DNA from: Mesorhizobium sp. M00.F.Ca.ET.216.01.1.1
GTDB lineage: Bacteria > Pseudomonadota > Alphaproteobacteria > Rhizobiales > Rhizobiaceae
Reading direction: 5' to 3'
Assembly (NCBI RefSeq): GCF_004010325.2
Contig: NZ_SADR02000040.1
Location: 1-40,246 of the forward strand
Length of the DNA: 40,246 nt
Translations under genes and position numbers: made by a program
Notes under the pieces: generated by a model
The model's database searches: none
Told to the model about the DNA's origin: nothing
The model's input: the letters and a program-made list of their open reading frames with translations, nothing else
Shown here: positions 1 through 8,918 of the stretch, piece after piece
Layout: each line of letters begins with the position of its first letter
Position numbering within the stretch: position 1 is the first letter of the stretch

Positions 1-300
1 CCTTCAATCCGCGACGGTCGCTCGCGCTGCGCTATGCCAAAGGCTCCGGGCCAGCGCCCGTCGCTTCACCCGCCCAGCAGGGCACAACCCACGCCGGAAA
101 CGAACTCAAAACTGGATAGAAACTGGGAGCAACGTCAGTCCGACCATCGGCAGCAGCGCGCTCGAACCATGCTGCTCATGATGAAAGATGACTAGCAGGC
201 AACGACCACACCCAGGCGTCACTTGCCCCTTACATGGGCGACCCTCACTGGTCGTGCAGACGACAACACTTGCTCGGGCTTCAGTGCGTCGCTCGGCATT
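1..300. other. Left-edge stretch without a recognised gene
   Basis: No convincing coding region is seen here. The first 140 bases are GC-rich and have the look of an insertion-sequence end or flank, but I could not assign a family. A frame open from 223 runs into the ATP-grasp gene; its first 73 codons resemble no protein and overlap the leader shared by the three ATP-grasp copies, so I treat them as untranslated. Confidence 0.4.
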
Positions 301-441
301 AACACAACCTTAAACTATCTTCACAACCGCAAATCGCTGACAATGGTAGGTTCACCACAGCGTCTGAGGTCAGGCACGGCTGAAACAGCTGCGCCGTTCC
401 GCTCCGACTGCCGCACACCACGCAACCTTGGGGAACAGCCA
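300..441 (+). promoter_or_regulatory. Upstream leader of ATP-grasp copy 1 (shared with copies 2 and 3)
   Basis: The non-coding DNA in front of this gene resembles the DNA in front of the other two ATP-grasp genes. The clearest block, TCTGAGGTCAGGCACGGCTG at 363-382, starts 79 bases before the start codon; equivalent blocks lie 76-82 bases before the other two starts. A GGGGAACAGCC stretch just before the ATG is also common to the family and holds the likely ribosome-binding site. Relative to copy 3 this leader seems to lack about 20 bases further upstream. Promoter function is inferred from conservation only. Confidence 0.5.
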
Positions 442-1677
442 ATGGCAAGAAGAGCGCTCATCCTAGTTGAAGGCCATCAGCGTATGGGTCTTCTATACGT
501 TCAAGCGGCCCAGCGTCTCGGTCTGTATCCAATTACCCTGTCGGCTAATCCAGCTCAGTACAAATATCTTGCAGCTGAAGAGAATGAGGCAATCCGTGTG
601 GATACAGACGATCTCGATGCGCTGATCCGTGAATGTTCCCGGCTACGTGCCAACTACGACATTGCTGGTATTACTGGCTTTTCGCGCGCCGACGAGTCGG
701 CCTGCGTGACAGCTGGTAAGCTCGGTCAGCACTTCGATCTGCCGGGACCGAACCCTGCATCAATTGAGCGATGCTGCGACAAATCCGTTCAACGTCAGCT
801 CCTTGCGGAGGCCGGCGTTCCAATACCTGAATTTCGCTTGGCTACCAATGCGACGGAGGCAGAAAGCTCTGCCGTGGAGATCGGCCTCCCGGTTATCCTT
901 AAGCCAGCCGTGGGCGCCGGCAGCAGCGGTGTCCGTTTGTGCCGCAGTGTCGACGAGGTAACCGAACATATGACCTATTTGTTGGGCGGGGAGCACCTAT
1001 GGCGGTCTTCGCCGAGGATACTGGTCGAAGAGTTCGCCCAGGGGCCTCTCTATATCGCTCAGATAATGGGAAATGTGGTGATTGCGATAGGCGCCGCTTT
1101 ATACGGCCCACCACCGCATTTTGTCTGTCGTCAATTGAACTATCCGGCCGTGCTGACTGAGGACGAGAACAAACGTATCGCCGCTGTTTCACTGAACTGT
1201 TTGCGAGCTCTCGACCTCGGCTGGGGGCCAACGAACATTGAATTCCGGTGGACGGAGCTTGGCCCAGTCGTCATTGAAGTCAATCCGCGCCTTGCTGGCG
1301 CGCCCGATCCTCAGCTTGTTCAGCTGGCTTACGGTGTCGATCTCATCTCCGAGCACATCAAGCTTGTCATCGGCAACGAATGCAATTTGAGCAGGAGGCG
1401 TTCGCAGACTGCGGCTGCGCGTATGTTAGTCCCTGATGACGATGGCACCCTCGACTGGATAGATGGAAACAGTCAGGCGGCTGCTATATCAGGTGTCGCC
1501 GAGGTCAAATTGTATGTTGAACCCAAGACGCTGATCGTTAGGAGAGGCGATTACTTAGACAAGCTCGGACATGTCATCGCCGCGTCAGCCTGCCCCGCCC
1601 GGACGGAGGCGATACTCCAGCGTGCTGTCGACTCAATTCGTTGGTCCATCACACCATTCCCGACCCTTGGCAATTAG
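442..1677 (+). CDS. ATP-grasp ligase, copy 1 (amino-acid-ligase-like)
   Basis: A 411-residue ATP-grasp protein. The family joins a carboxylate to an amine or other nucleophile through an acyl-phosphate; L-amino acid ligases and carnosine-synthase-like enzymes are the closest style I recognise, but the substrates are unknown. An N-terminal Rossmann-like preATP-grasp part (residues 1-110) precedes the ATP-grasp fold, with K114, the phosphate-binding K154 in VILKPAVGAGSSG, the hinge ILVEEF at 193-198, and metal ligands E279 and N281 in VVIEVNPRLAG. The start at 442 is chosen because the other two copies start at the same MAxRxLIL point and share the preceding leader; the longer frame from 223 adds 73 unsupported residues. 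It is closer to copy 3 than to copy 2. It stands alone, is followed directly by mobile-element debris, and is probably soluble and cytoplasmic. Confidence 0.85.
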   Translation: MARRALILVEGHQRMGLLYVQAAQRLGLYPITLSANPAQYKYLAAEENEAIRVDTDDLDALIRECSRLRANYDIAGITGFSRADESACVTAGKLGQHFDLPGPNPASIERCCDKSVQRQLLAEAGVPIPEFRLATNATEAESSAVEIGLPVILKPAVGAGSSGVRLCRSVDEVTEHMTYLLGGEHLWRSSPRILVEEFAQGPLYIAQIMGNVVIAIGAALYGPPPHFVCRQLNYPAVLTEDENKRIAAVSLNCLRALDLGWGPTNIEFRWTELGPVVIEVNPRLAGAPDPQLVQLAYGVDLISEHIKLVIGNECNLSRRRSQTAAARMLVPDDDGTLDWIDGNSQAAAISGVAEVKLYVEPKTLIVRRGDYLDKLGHVIAASACPARTEAILQRAVDSIRWSITPFPTLGN

Positions 1678-1682
1678 GTACA

Positions 1683-1937
1683 GTCCGTTCGGCGCAATGC
1701 CAGACATGTGGATGCAGCGGAACCATCCGGACCTCCCGTTCGAGCGTTATGCCGATGATGCCATCTGCCATTGCCGAACCGAAAACAGGCAGTGGTGCTG
1801 CGCGACGCTCTTGAAAAGCGGTTCGCAGACTGCGGGCTGACGCTACATCCCGAAAGACGAAGATCGTCTACTGTAAGGATGACGATCGACGCGGAACCAT
1901 TCTAATCACAACTAGACTTCTCGGCTATACTTTCAGG
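1683..1937 (+). pseudogene. Group II intron reverse transcriptase/maturase remnant, left part
   Basis: The reading frame contains PFERYADDAICHC, in which YADD is the catalytic motif of reverse transcriptases of bacterial group II introns. After a frame change come GLTLHP, then KTKIVYCKDDDRRG and LLGYTFR, which follow the usual order in these proteins. Frameshifts and lack of the N-terminal domains show it is dead. The frame breaks at 1937 where an insertion sequence begins, and its continuation (TFRPRLARRRGGK) resumes at 3590 beyond that element. Confidence 0.8.
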
Positions 1938-1978
1938 TGTCGGGCGAATTGAGAAACTGACCCCCCGCATTGCCTCAC
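1938..1978 (+). repeat. Left terminal inverted repeat of the ISNCY-type element
   Basis: Bases 1944-1978 match the reverse complement of 3553-3586 except around a run of C residues, where a few substitutions and one length difference occur. The ACTTTCAGG target repeat lies immediately outside, at 1929-1937. Confidence 0.8.
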
Positions 1979-2050
1979 GTTGATTGTTACCAATAGGGTC
2001 GCCGTCCCGAGGGGATGAAGCCGTTGTTGTCATCCTGATTCGGAGGCTGG

Positions 2051-3498
2051 ATGGCAGGGCGGGTTAGCATGGCGACACGGTTGGAATTGGTTGAAGCGAT
2101 TGTCGAGCGATATCGATCGGGCTGCGGGCCGACAAACAAGGGATTTTGGACGAGTTCGTCGCAGTCGCTATCATCGCAAACGTGCGATCCGGGTGTTGCG
2201 ACCTCGGGCTGCCGGTCCGTCGCCCACCCGACAATATCCGGTGCTTTATGGCGCCGAAGTTTCTGGAGGCGCTGGTGGCATTGTGGAAGGCGTCCGATCG
2301 CCTTTGCTCGAAACGGCTGAAACCGCTGATTCCCATTTTGCTGCCGGCTCTTGAGCGGCATGGCCGGCTCGATCTGGATGGCGAACTTCGCGACAAGCTG
2401 CTGACGATCAGCGCAGCGGATGGATCGCCTGCTTTCGGAAGTGCGTGCTGTAGCTCGCGGGGGGCAGCGCCGTCGCGCCGGACTGAGTTCTGCGGTGCGT
2501 ACGTCGGTTCCGGTGCGCACCTTCGGCGACTGGAATGATCCGCCGCCCGGATATGTCGAGGTCGACTTCGTTGCCCATTCCGGCACCTCTTCGTCCGGCA
2601 GCTTTGTGCAAACGATGGTCTTGACCGATATCGCCACAGGCTGGACCGAGTGCGTGCCGGTGCGGACGCGAGGAAGTGGTCTTGTCATCGCTGCCATCAA
2701 GCGGGCCAGGTCGTTGTTCCCCTTTCCGCTCAAGGCGTGGACTTTGACAATGACAGCGCCTTCATGAATGAACTCGTGGTCTCCTGGTGCAGAAGTCAAG
2801 GATTGGAAGTGACGCGTTCCCGTGCTTATCGGAAGAATGATCAGGCATGGGTCGAGCAGAAGAACGGTGCCATCGTTCGTCGCCTGGTCGGCTATGGCAG
2901 GTTCGTGGGTGCGGAAGCCACGGCGGCGCTTGTTCGTCTCTATGACGCAGTGCGGCTGCACGGCAATCTCTTCCAGCCCTCGTTCAAGCTGCGAGAGAAG
3001 ACCCGTATCGGCGCGCGTGTGATTAAGCGCTATCATCCGCCAGCGCCGCCGGTCGAGCGTGCCATCCAGAGGTGGCGGAGGACGACAAGGAGCTGTTGCG
3101 TTGCGTGCGATGCTCGCAACGGCGGACCCGGTGATGCTGTTCACCGGCATCCGTGCGGCACAGGAAGATCTGGGAAGACGGGTCGATCGTCGTGGAGTGC
3201 AAACAACGCCACAGGAACCGGTCGTCATCGATCTGCAGCGCTTTACCGCAAATCTGAAGACGGCTTGGCAGGGCGGTGAGGTGCGACCCACCCATAAAAG
3301 GCCTTATCGGCGGACAAAGCCTTATCCGAAGAGACCGAGCATGCTTGAGCCCTATGAGGCTCAGATTCGGGCACGGTGCTGCAGCGGCTGATGAACGTCG
3401 ATCAAAGACGGTTCACGAACAAAAGCCTGCGGACGGTGCAAATAGCGGTGAAAGCCTGGCGTAAAGAGACAGCCGTTGAAATAACCAATGGCGACTAG
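2051..3498 (+). pseudogene. Integrase-core transposase pseudogene (ISNCY type)
   Basis: The transposase can be followed across several frames. It begins MAGRVSMATRLELVEAIVER, changes frame to a stretch ending KRLKPLIPILLPALERHG, then passes to the DDE-type core with YVEVDFVAHSG, DFDNDSAFMNE and WVEQKNGAIVRRLVG. It ends with a C-terminal part that crosses another frame change near 3390 and stops at 3496-3498. At least four frameshifts make it non-functional. The D/N-D/E-type spacing and the ending with a helical LRTVQIAVKAWR segment fit integrase-catalytic transposases grouped as ISNCY. Confidence 0.75.
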
Positions 3499-3552
3499 AT
3501 GGCGATCTCCCCGCTTCTTCAACCCGCCACATCGTAAGGTAACATTCTTCGG

Positions 3553-3589
3553 GTGAGGCAACAGGGGGGGCAGTTTCTCAATTCGCTTG
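3553..3589 (-). repeat. Right terminal inverted repeat of the ISNCY-type element
   Basis: This is the partner of the left repeat at 1938-1978. Its reverse complement begins CAAGCGAATTGAGAAACTGC. The second copy of the target repeat ACTTTCAGG follows at 3590-3598. Confidence 0.8.
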
Positions 3590-3700
3590 ACTTTCAGGCC
3601 GAGGCTTGCGCGCCGAAGAGGCGGAAAGGTGGGCGTCTCGTTTAGCCCCGCGGCCAGTGACAAAGCTCTCATGGCGACGCAAGAGCACCGTCGATTTAGG
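3590..3700 (+). pseudogene. Group II intron reverse transcriptase/maturase remnant, right part
   Basis: The frame TFRPRLARRRGGKVGVSFSP followed by AASDKAL is the segment that follows the FLGYTFRPR motif in group II intron maturases. It therefore continues the remnant cut at 1937. The maturase X domain and the endonuclease part are lost; from about 3700 the sequence no longer resembles the family and soon joins IS110 debris. Confidence 0.7.
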
Positions 3701-3756
3701 CTCTCTCGGACCGGTCGGCAAATCGGCCACCGAGGTCCGTTCCCGCCCCCCAGGAT

Positions 3757-3860
3757 TCGATGGATCCAGAAGCCGTCGAGACCCGCCTCCTGAATGACCA
3801 CAAGCGCAAAGTCCCGGCCGGTGCGCGCCTGTGCCTTGTCCTGAAGCCGGGCAAAGCGGC
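3757..3860 (-). pseudogene. Inverted fragment of an IS110 transposase
   Basis: On the minus strand the sequence encodes FGRFARLQDK, then LVVIQEAGLDGFWIHR. This is the part that should come directly before the GIESHVVDAASIA segment found on the plus strand from about 3867. The second IS110 copy in this window, at 10145-11090, carries both parts in one orientation (IVIQEAGLDGFWIHR then GIESHVVDPASIA). The order implies that this short piece has been flipped in place. Confidence 0.65.
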
Positions 3861-4762
3861 CGAAGGGATCGAAAGCCATGTCGTCGACGCCGCCTCGATT
3901 GCCACGCCGCGCCGGCGGCGTCGTGCCAAGACCGACAAGATCGATGGTGAGGCGTTGGTGCGTGAGCTGCTCGCCTACAAACGAGGCGAGCCGCGCGTGT
4001 GCGCGATGGTTAGGGTACCGAGCGTCAAGGAGGAGGACCATCGGCGCATCGGCCGTGAACGCAAGGCTCTGGTTGGTCAGCGGACCTGCCATGTCAACCG
4101 GATCAAGGGCCTGCTGTTTGCTCAGGGCATCACCGGCTACGAGCCGCTGGGACGTGACCGGCGACATCGGCTTGAGGAATTGAGGACCGGCGACGGCCGC
4201 GCACTGCCAGAACATCTGAAGGGGCAAATCCGTCGCGAGCTCGACCGACTCGAACTGGTGATAGCCCAAATCAAAGAGGTGCAGGCCGAGCGCGACGCTC
4301 TGCTGGCAATCGAAGTCGCCGAAACTCCAGCAGCGACATTGCTCGATCTCAAGGGCATCGGCCCCGACTGTGCCGCCATCCTCTACTCGGAAGGTCTGTT
4401 CCGGCACTTCGATAATCGCCGGCAGGTCGCCGCCTATGCCGGGCTCGCGCCAACGCCTTGGCAGAGCGCATTGGTCCAGCGCCAGCAAGGCGTCTCGAAG
4501 GCCGGCAACCCCGACTGCGAACGACGATGATCGAGTTGGCCTGGCTGTGGCTGCGCAATCAACCGAGTTCAGCGCTTACCCGCTGGTTCCATGAACGCGT
4601 GATGCGCAACCAAGGGCGCCTCAAAAAGACAACCATCGTCGCCCTTGCAAGGAAGCTGCTCGTGGCGCTGTGGAAATACGTGACCGCGGGCGTCGTCATC
4701 GAAGGTGCTGTCATGAAGGCGTCTGACGAGATCACACCGATACACTCATCCCTCGAGGCCTG
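3861..4762 (+). pseudogene. IS110-family transposase pseudogene, copy A
   Basis: The frame holds the second half of the DEDD domain (RAKTDKIDGEALVRELL) and the C-terminal Transposase_20 domain (LLDLKGIGPDCAAILYSEG, then RRQVAAYAGLAPTPWQS). The GIGP helix-hairpin segment is diagnostic of IS110 transposases. A frameshift near 4500 moves the end of the protein to another frame (IELAWLWLRNQPSSALTRWF), which stops at 4762. The N-terminal part is inverted or missing. It is dead. Confidence 0.8.
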
Positions 4763-4999
4763 ATCAGCCTCGGCGGATCCAGGAGGCGAACCGAGATCCC
4801 AGCTGGCTAGAATGCCGTATCAAAGATGGGTCTCGCCTTCTGGGCCCCTGCCGCCGCAAGGGATATTGGTGCAGCCGTCTGAAGCGGCGACCGTATGTGA
4901 GTTTGATTAGGCTCGATTGACCGAGCCGTGTCACGCAATCGGGCCCAGCTCTGGATTCCGCCACCAATTGGGAGCAATACGATGCCGTCCTAACACACC
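4763..4999. other. Intergenic stretch after the IS110 copy
   Basis: No gene is recognised. The sequence is probably the non-coding right flank of the IS110 element and adjoining debris. Confidence 0.4.
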
Positions 5000-5236
5000 T
5001 CTTGACCTCAGCATCGTCATGTGAGCCTGGGATCAAACAGCTAGGCTGGGCCAGCAGCTTTGATGTCGCATTTTTTGGAGCACAGATATGATGCGGGCAT
5101 TCCGCACCTGTTTCCCTACTGCCCCCAAGACAGGCGGGCCGATCGATTTTCCACCATAGCGCAAGTCGTTTAGTTCGTGATTGCGCCAACGATCATCGGG
5201 CCACTTCCAAGGCTTCATGTCTTCGATTTCAGTCAC
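5000..5236 (-). pseudogene. Polysaccharide-deacetylase-like N-terminal remnant
   Basis: The minus-strand frame from 5236 begins MTEIEDMKPWKWPDDRWRN, which resembles the start of PuuE/HpuA-type polysaccharide deacetylases (typically WPDDRWRG). A later piece reads RYGGKSIGPPVL and ISVLQK, and after a one-base frame change CDIKAAGPA, comparable to the YDIKAAFFVPA segment of the family. The middle, including the metal-binding aspartate motif, and the whole C-terminal part are missing. The assignment rests on short matches from memory, so it is tentative. Confidence 0.45.
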
Positions 5237-5299
5237 AGACGTCTTCTTACTTCATCTCGGCCGGCGCGATTTAGACCGGGTTGGCTTTGCCCACTCGCA

Positions 5300-7681
5300 T
5301 CACTGCGGGCGTCGGACCGGTTTCAGCATGATCCGCAATGCTGTCGCTTGCTCGATTGCTTCCGTCGAATAGAGGAGTGGCTTGTATTTGCCGTTTTGCC
5401 AATCTTCCTTCATGTTGCTGTAGTTCGGCGACTCCGGATCGCCCGACTGCCCAGGAAAATTTATAAAAAGACTGTTGTCCCAGTTTCCTACATCGATGAC
5501 CATTCGCACGGACGGGCCTGCGATGGTCTGATAGTCGTCGGGCCGGTAGACAGCACACATCGGTGTTGAGCCGCTGCCGCCAAGCTCCATAGGTTCTAGG
5601 TCGAAGGACGCCGACAGTTCGGGGAAAGCGCGGCTCAGCGCATGCTCAAGAGATAGCTTATGGAGCTTGCCCCATTGCCAAAGTCTAGGGGCTCCTCCGA
5701 AGCGGGTTTCGCAGTCGCGCCATGCCGCCCCCAGCGTATGCTGAAAAATGTCCCGGCGCGCCGCGTCGGCATTGCTCTCCAACCATTCCTCGGGCCTTTC
5801 CGAAAACGAGAGCACGGATTGGATGTCGCCGGGCTGCAGTAGAGCGTCGATCTTATCGCCTTTCGTGAAAGCCTGATAAAGCGCCGGTTTCAGGTGACTT
5901 GTGATCCAGGTCTCGAAAAGTGCGGCTGGCGACGACTCTGGATCCGTCACACAGTCCCAAGCGAGCATATGGGCTGCCGCACGGCCCGCTGCCTCGTTTT
6001 CGAACCGCAGATGGCGGAGGATCGCCTGCATGCGCTCCGCTGGGATCGAATAAAGATCATTCTGAAGTGCACAAGAGTCGCCGAGTGTGTGTTTCGGCTG
6101 GCCATCCAAAACGCGGCAAATGCGTTGCGCCCGGCTTCGGTCGCTCCATTCGTATCCGATCGGTGGATTGTCCACCTTCCAGCCCGACGGCAGATTCATC
6201 TCGTTGGCTGTCGCAAGGAAGCCCCGTTCGGGATTTCGGGCCGACGGCAAATCTTCAGGCGCCACATAGCCGCTCCACTCGTAGCGTCCGTCGCCCGGCA
6301 CAGGCAAAAGTCCGTTCCAGTTGGGCCGGATCGGGATCTTGCCGGCCGTCTGCCAACCAATCGTCCCGGTTACGTCGGCATAGAGGTGATTGGTCGAAGG
6401 CGTTCCCCAGTTGCGCAGGGCCTTCCGGTATTCGTCGAAGGATTTGGCGCGCACGGCGGAGAGGCTTGCAAGGTAGGGAGCCGACCCCGGTTCGCTCCAA
6501 AGGGTGCGAATGGCAAAAGCCTTCCGGCTTTCCCTATCCTCGTAGACGACTGGACCATGCCGAGTGAAGCGCAAGGGTAGGATCTGCGGCACGCAACCCT
6601 TCACATCGAACACTTCCTCAACTGCCGTCATGGTCGCCCAGCCGTCGCCATAGCGGTAGGCGACCGAATCGCCAGGTTTCGTCTCGTAGACGTAGACATC
6701 CTCCTGGTCGGCGGGGAAAATGGTGAGCGAGAAAGCGCTGCGACCATTATGCCCCAGAGAGATGCCGGGCACGGCAGGCTCGCCCGCGCCAATCGCATCG
6801 AAGCCAGGCATCGAGAGGTGCACCATGTAGCGGAGCGCCGGTACCGCTTGTGGCCTGTGCGGGTCCATCGCCATAATGGGACGGCCGGTTGCGCTTCGTA
6901 AGCGCGAGACGGCCCAGTTATTCGAACCTTCCGACTCGATTGCCTGTACGACCTCTCCCAGCGTATCGACGCGATTCCAGAGAGCGGCCATCTCCAGGCG
7001 GGCAGTGAGGCGTTCCTGACTGAAGGTGACGGAAGCGGTCGCCAAATTGAAGGCATTGATGACGGCAAGAGGAATGGCCCTCAATGCCAGGTTGGGATCG
7101 GTAGCGGGCTGAACCTGAGGTTCAAGATATCTGCGTAGGGCATCCACCCTCGTTCCTGCCCTTGCCAGAACATTCGCCCGCACAATCTCAGAGACCCCAT
7201 TGCGTATAATGCCGTGGCTTCGGATGCGTACGACGTCTTCGGCTTTCCAGCGCGACGGACTAGTGCCGAGCTTCCCGAACTCGGGAGGAAGCCTTTCCTG
7301 GCCGCGCTTCACGCGGTCCACGTAGGCATTAATCCCGGTGACAAATGCTTGGCAAATCGCATTGGCGTCAGGCGAATATGCCGCCCACTCGGCTGCCATG
7401 TCTCCGCGGTACATGAAAAGACGGGAAGCGCGATCTTGCTCGAGGAATCCGGGACCGAAATCCGCCGCTAATAGTCCGAGTCCTCGCTTGCGCCAAAGGT
7501 CAATCTGCCACAGGCGATCGCGCGCGGCGTTGTAACCCTGTGCGAAGAAGAGATCCTCCAAGCCATGCGCGCGAATGTGGGCCAGCCCCCATCTATCGAT
7601 AGCAATTTCGACCGGTTCATTGAGGCCGCTGACCTCGATGCTTCTGATTGACTGAGTTGCTTGTCCATGTGTCGATAGCAT
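5300..7681 (-). CDS. Penicillin acylase family protein (Ntn hydrolase)
   Basis: A full-length 793-residue member of the penicillin acylase family. Members cleave amide bonds between an acyl group and an amine (beta-lactams, N-acyl homoserine lactones, other N-acyl compounds) after self-processing into alpha and beta chains. The new N-terminal serine is S253 in EGSNNWAVS, the hallmark sequence. Other expected parts are DPHR at 273-276, GHNGRSAFSLT around 310-320, and the oxyanion-type asparagine N431 in TPSTNHLYADVTG. Unlike the usual periplasmic members, the N-terminus (MLSTHGQATQSIRSIEV) has no signal peptide, so the enzyme is probably cytoplasmic unless the true start lies elsewhere. A weak AGG precedes the ATG. 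It lies alone on the minus strand between IS debris and an acetyltransferase gene. The substrate cannot be told from sequence. Confidence 0.88.
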   Translation of the reverse strand: MLSTHGQATQSIRSIEVSGLNEPVEIAIDRWGLAHIRAHGLEDLFFAQGYNAARDRLWQIDLWRKRGLGLLAADFGPGFLEQDRASRLFMYRGDMAAEWAAYSPDANAICQAFVTGINAYVDRVKRGQERLPPEFGKLGTSPSRWKAEDVVRIRSHGIIRNGVSEIVRANVLARAGTRVDALRRYLEPQVQPATDPNLALRAIPLAVINAFNLATASVTFSQERLTARLEMAALWNRVDTLGEVVQAIESEGSNNWAVSRLRSATGRPIMAMDPHRPQAVPALRYMVHLSMPGFDAIGAGEPAVPGISLGHNGRSAFSLTIFPADQEDVYVYETKPGDSVAYRYGDGWATMTAVEEVFDVKGCVPQILPLRFTRHGPVVYEDRESRKAFAIRTLWSEPGSAPYLASLSAVRAKSFDEYRKALRNWGTPSTNHLYADVTGTIGWQTAGKIPIRPNWNGLLPVPGDGRYEWSGYVAPEDLPSARNPERGFLATANEMNLPSGWKVDNPPIGYEWSDRSRAQRICRVLDGQPKHTLGDSCALQNDLYSIPAERMQAILRHLRFENEAAGRAAAHMLAWDCVTDPESSPAALFETWITSHLKPALYQAFTKGDKIDALLQPGDIQSVLSFSERPEEWLESNADAARRDIFQHTLGAAWRDCETRFGGAPRLWQWGKLHKLSLEHALSRAFPELSASFDLEPMELGGSGSTPMCAVYRPDDYQTIAGPSVRMVIDVGNWDNSLFINFPGQSGDPESPNYSNMKEDWQNGKYKPLLYSTEAIEQATALRIMLKPVRRPQ

Positions 7682-7893
7682 GAAGAACCTATTTGCTCTG
7701 GGCCGTGCCCGCGTGGCCCGTGAAAAAGTTAACGCCGCTACATACTATGGCTCGGGATTGCGGACCGAGCTTGTCGACCGCTCAATCCGAAAGCGATAGG
7801 TGGACGCTCCCCCGCGTGCAGCTGGAGGGACGCGTTGCTCGGCTGACATCGCAATCTCATCCTCCGCTTCTTTCAATTGATGGGATGCCGCTC

Positions 7894-8442
7894 TTACAAC
7901 GTCGGATTCCGCTTCCGGTAGACCACTTGAGGCCGCAACCAGTGGCCCGCGCCGAACTCGGGGTTCTCGTAGTCGCCCGCGGGATCATAAATCATGCCGA
8001 TCTTCTGCATGACCTTTTGGCTCGGCTCGTTCTCCTTGGCTGTGAAGGCCGCGACCTCCGGCAGACCGATTGACCAGGCGTACTCGAGCCATGCCCGCGC
8101 ACCTTCGGTCGCGAATCCTTTGCCCCAATGTTCCTTTGCGAGCACCCATCCGATTTCGACGCTCCGATGGCTGGGAATTGCCGCCTGCACCGCCTCTGAG
8201 AAGACGCCGAGCCCGATCATACCGATAAGCTCGCCGCTGCCCTTCAGCTCAGCGGCCTGAAAATGAAACCCGTTGGTCCGGGCACGCTCGATCGCAACGT
8301 CGATCTTGACATTCGCTTCCTCGACCGTCAGCACTTTGGGAAAGAAGCGTCTGACGTGCGCGTCACTGTAAATTCGTGCCATTGGGCCCCGGTCTTTGTC
8401 CTCCCAGGGACGCAATATGAGACGTTCAGTCGTCAGCCTCAT
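7894..8442 (-). CDS. GNAT-family N-acetyltransferase (RimJ/RimL type)
   Basis: A 182-residue protein of the GNAT_3 type, which transfers an acetyl group from acetyl-CoA to an amine. The start MRLTTERLILRPW is typical of RimJ/RimL-like members. The central SVEIGWVLAKEHWGKGFATE contains the acetyl-CoA-binding Q/RxxGxG/A-type loop (HWGKGFATEG), and ENEPSQKVMQKIGM is the usual C-terminal NxxSxxxxxKxGF helix. The length fits the family. It lies 212 bases upstream of, and on the same strand as, the penicillin acylase gene. The acceptor is unknown; ribosomal protein N-termini or small molecules are both possible. Confidence 0.85.
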   Translation of the reverse strand: MRLTTERLILRPWEDKDRGPMARIYSDAHVRRFFPKVLTVEEANVKIDVAIERARTNGFHFQAAELKGSGELIGMIGLGVFSEAVQAAIPSHRSVEIGWVLAKEHWGKGFATEGARAWLEYAWSIGLPEVAAFTAKENEPSQKVMQKIGMIYDPAGDYENPEFGAGHWLRPQVVYRKRNPTL

Positions 8443-8918
8443 CGGTCAAACTCATCCATCTTTCTAAACGGATGTCGGCAAAGCGCAAACGCCTCCTTGG
8501 CGCCCTTCAGGAAATGCACCGACGGGACCAAAAAAACTGGTCGGACAATCTGGTTGCCAGCCATGCAAGTTGAGAGGCCGCAGTTATCGGCAGGCGTTCC
8601 ATAGTTTCAGCTCCGCAGCTATTTACGCTGGATGTTGTCACCTCGTGCACGGGTGCACAAAGCTATCGATTGCAGGGTTGCGGCCATGGCGCCGTCCTCG
8701 ACCGGTATCGCCCAAAATCTATCACACCAACAAAAGGCTGAATGTTAATTTGAGCGAAGGGTATCTTAATTTTCTTTTCGGCAAACGTAACATTAAAAAA
8801 TTTGTTTTGAGTCTGAACGTTTGGACATTTCCGTGATCCGACGTGTCTTGCTTTGACCTGCCACGGGTAATTTACTTCACCTGAGATTGGAGTCGGGCCT
8901 CGATTGAAGGACGGACAG
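8443..8918. other. Intergenic stretch with an AT-rich core
   Basis: No gene is recognised. Bases 8720-8830 are clearly richer in A and T than the surroundings (for example TTAATTTTCTTTTCGG and ACATTAAAAAATTTG) and could hold a promoter or be foreign DNA. A GTGCACGGGTGCAC motif sits at about 8645. Confidence 0.35.

Larger units (their letters stand above)
1938..3589 (+). mobile_element. ISNCY-type integrase-catalytic insertion sequence, about 1.65 kb, decayed
   Basis: The element is bounded by imperfect inverted repeats whose core is GCGAATTGAGAAACTG at 1944-1959 and its complement at 3571-3586. It is flanked by a 9-base direct repeat, ACTTTCAGG, at 1929-1937 and 3590-3598. It holds one degenerate transposase gene. 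The outer boundary may be off by about three bases because the outermost bases of the two ends differ. Removing the element restores continuity of the interrupted group II intron reverse transcriptase, which supports the limits. Confidence 0.75.

Noticed and set aside
223..441. A 73-residue N-terminal extension of ATP-grasp copy 1
   Set aside because: The same DNA in copies 2 and 3 is shared leader with different frames; all three proteins align from the MAxRxLIL start.
1987..3291. A 434-codon open frame on the minus strand
   Set aside because: It lies opposite the ISNCY-type transposase pseudogene, has no family resemblance and is a by-product of GC-rich coding DNA.
3361..4488. A 375-codon open frame on the minus strand
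   Set aside because: Most of it is the antisense of the IS110 pseudogene; only the short segment 3757-3860 has real IS110 coding content, which is listed separately.
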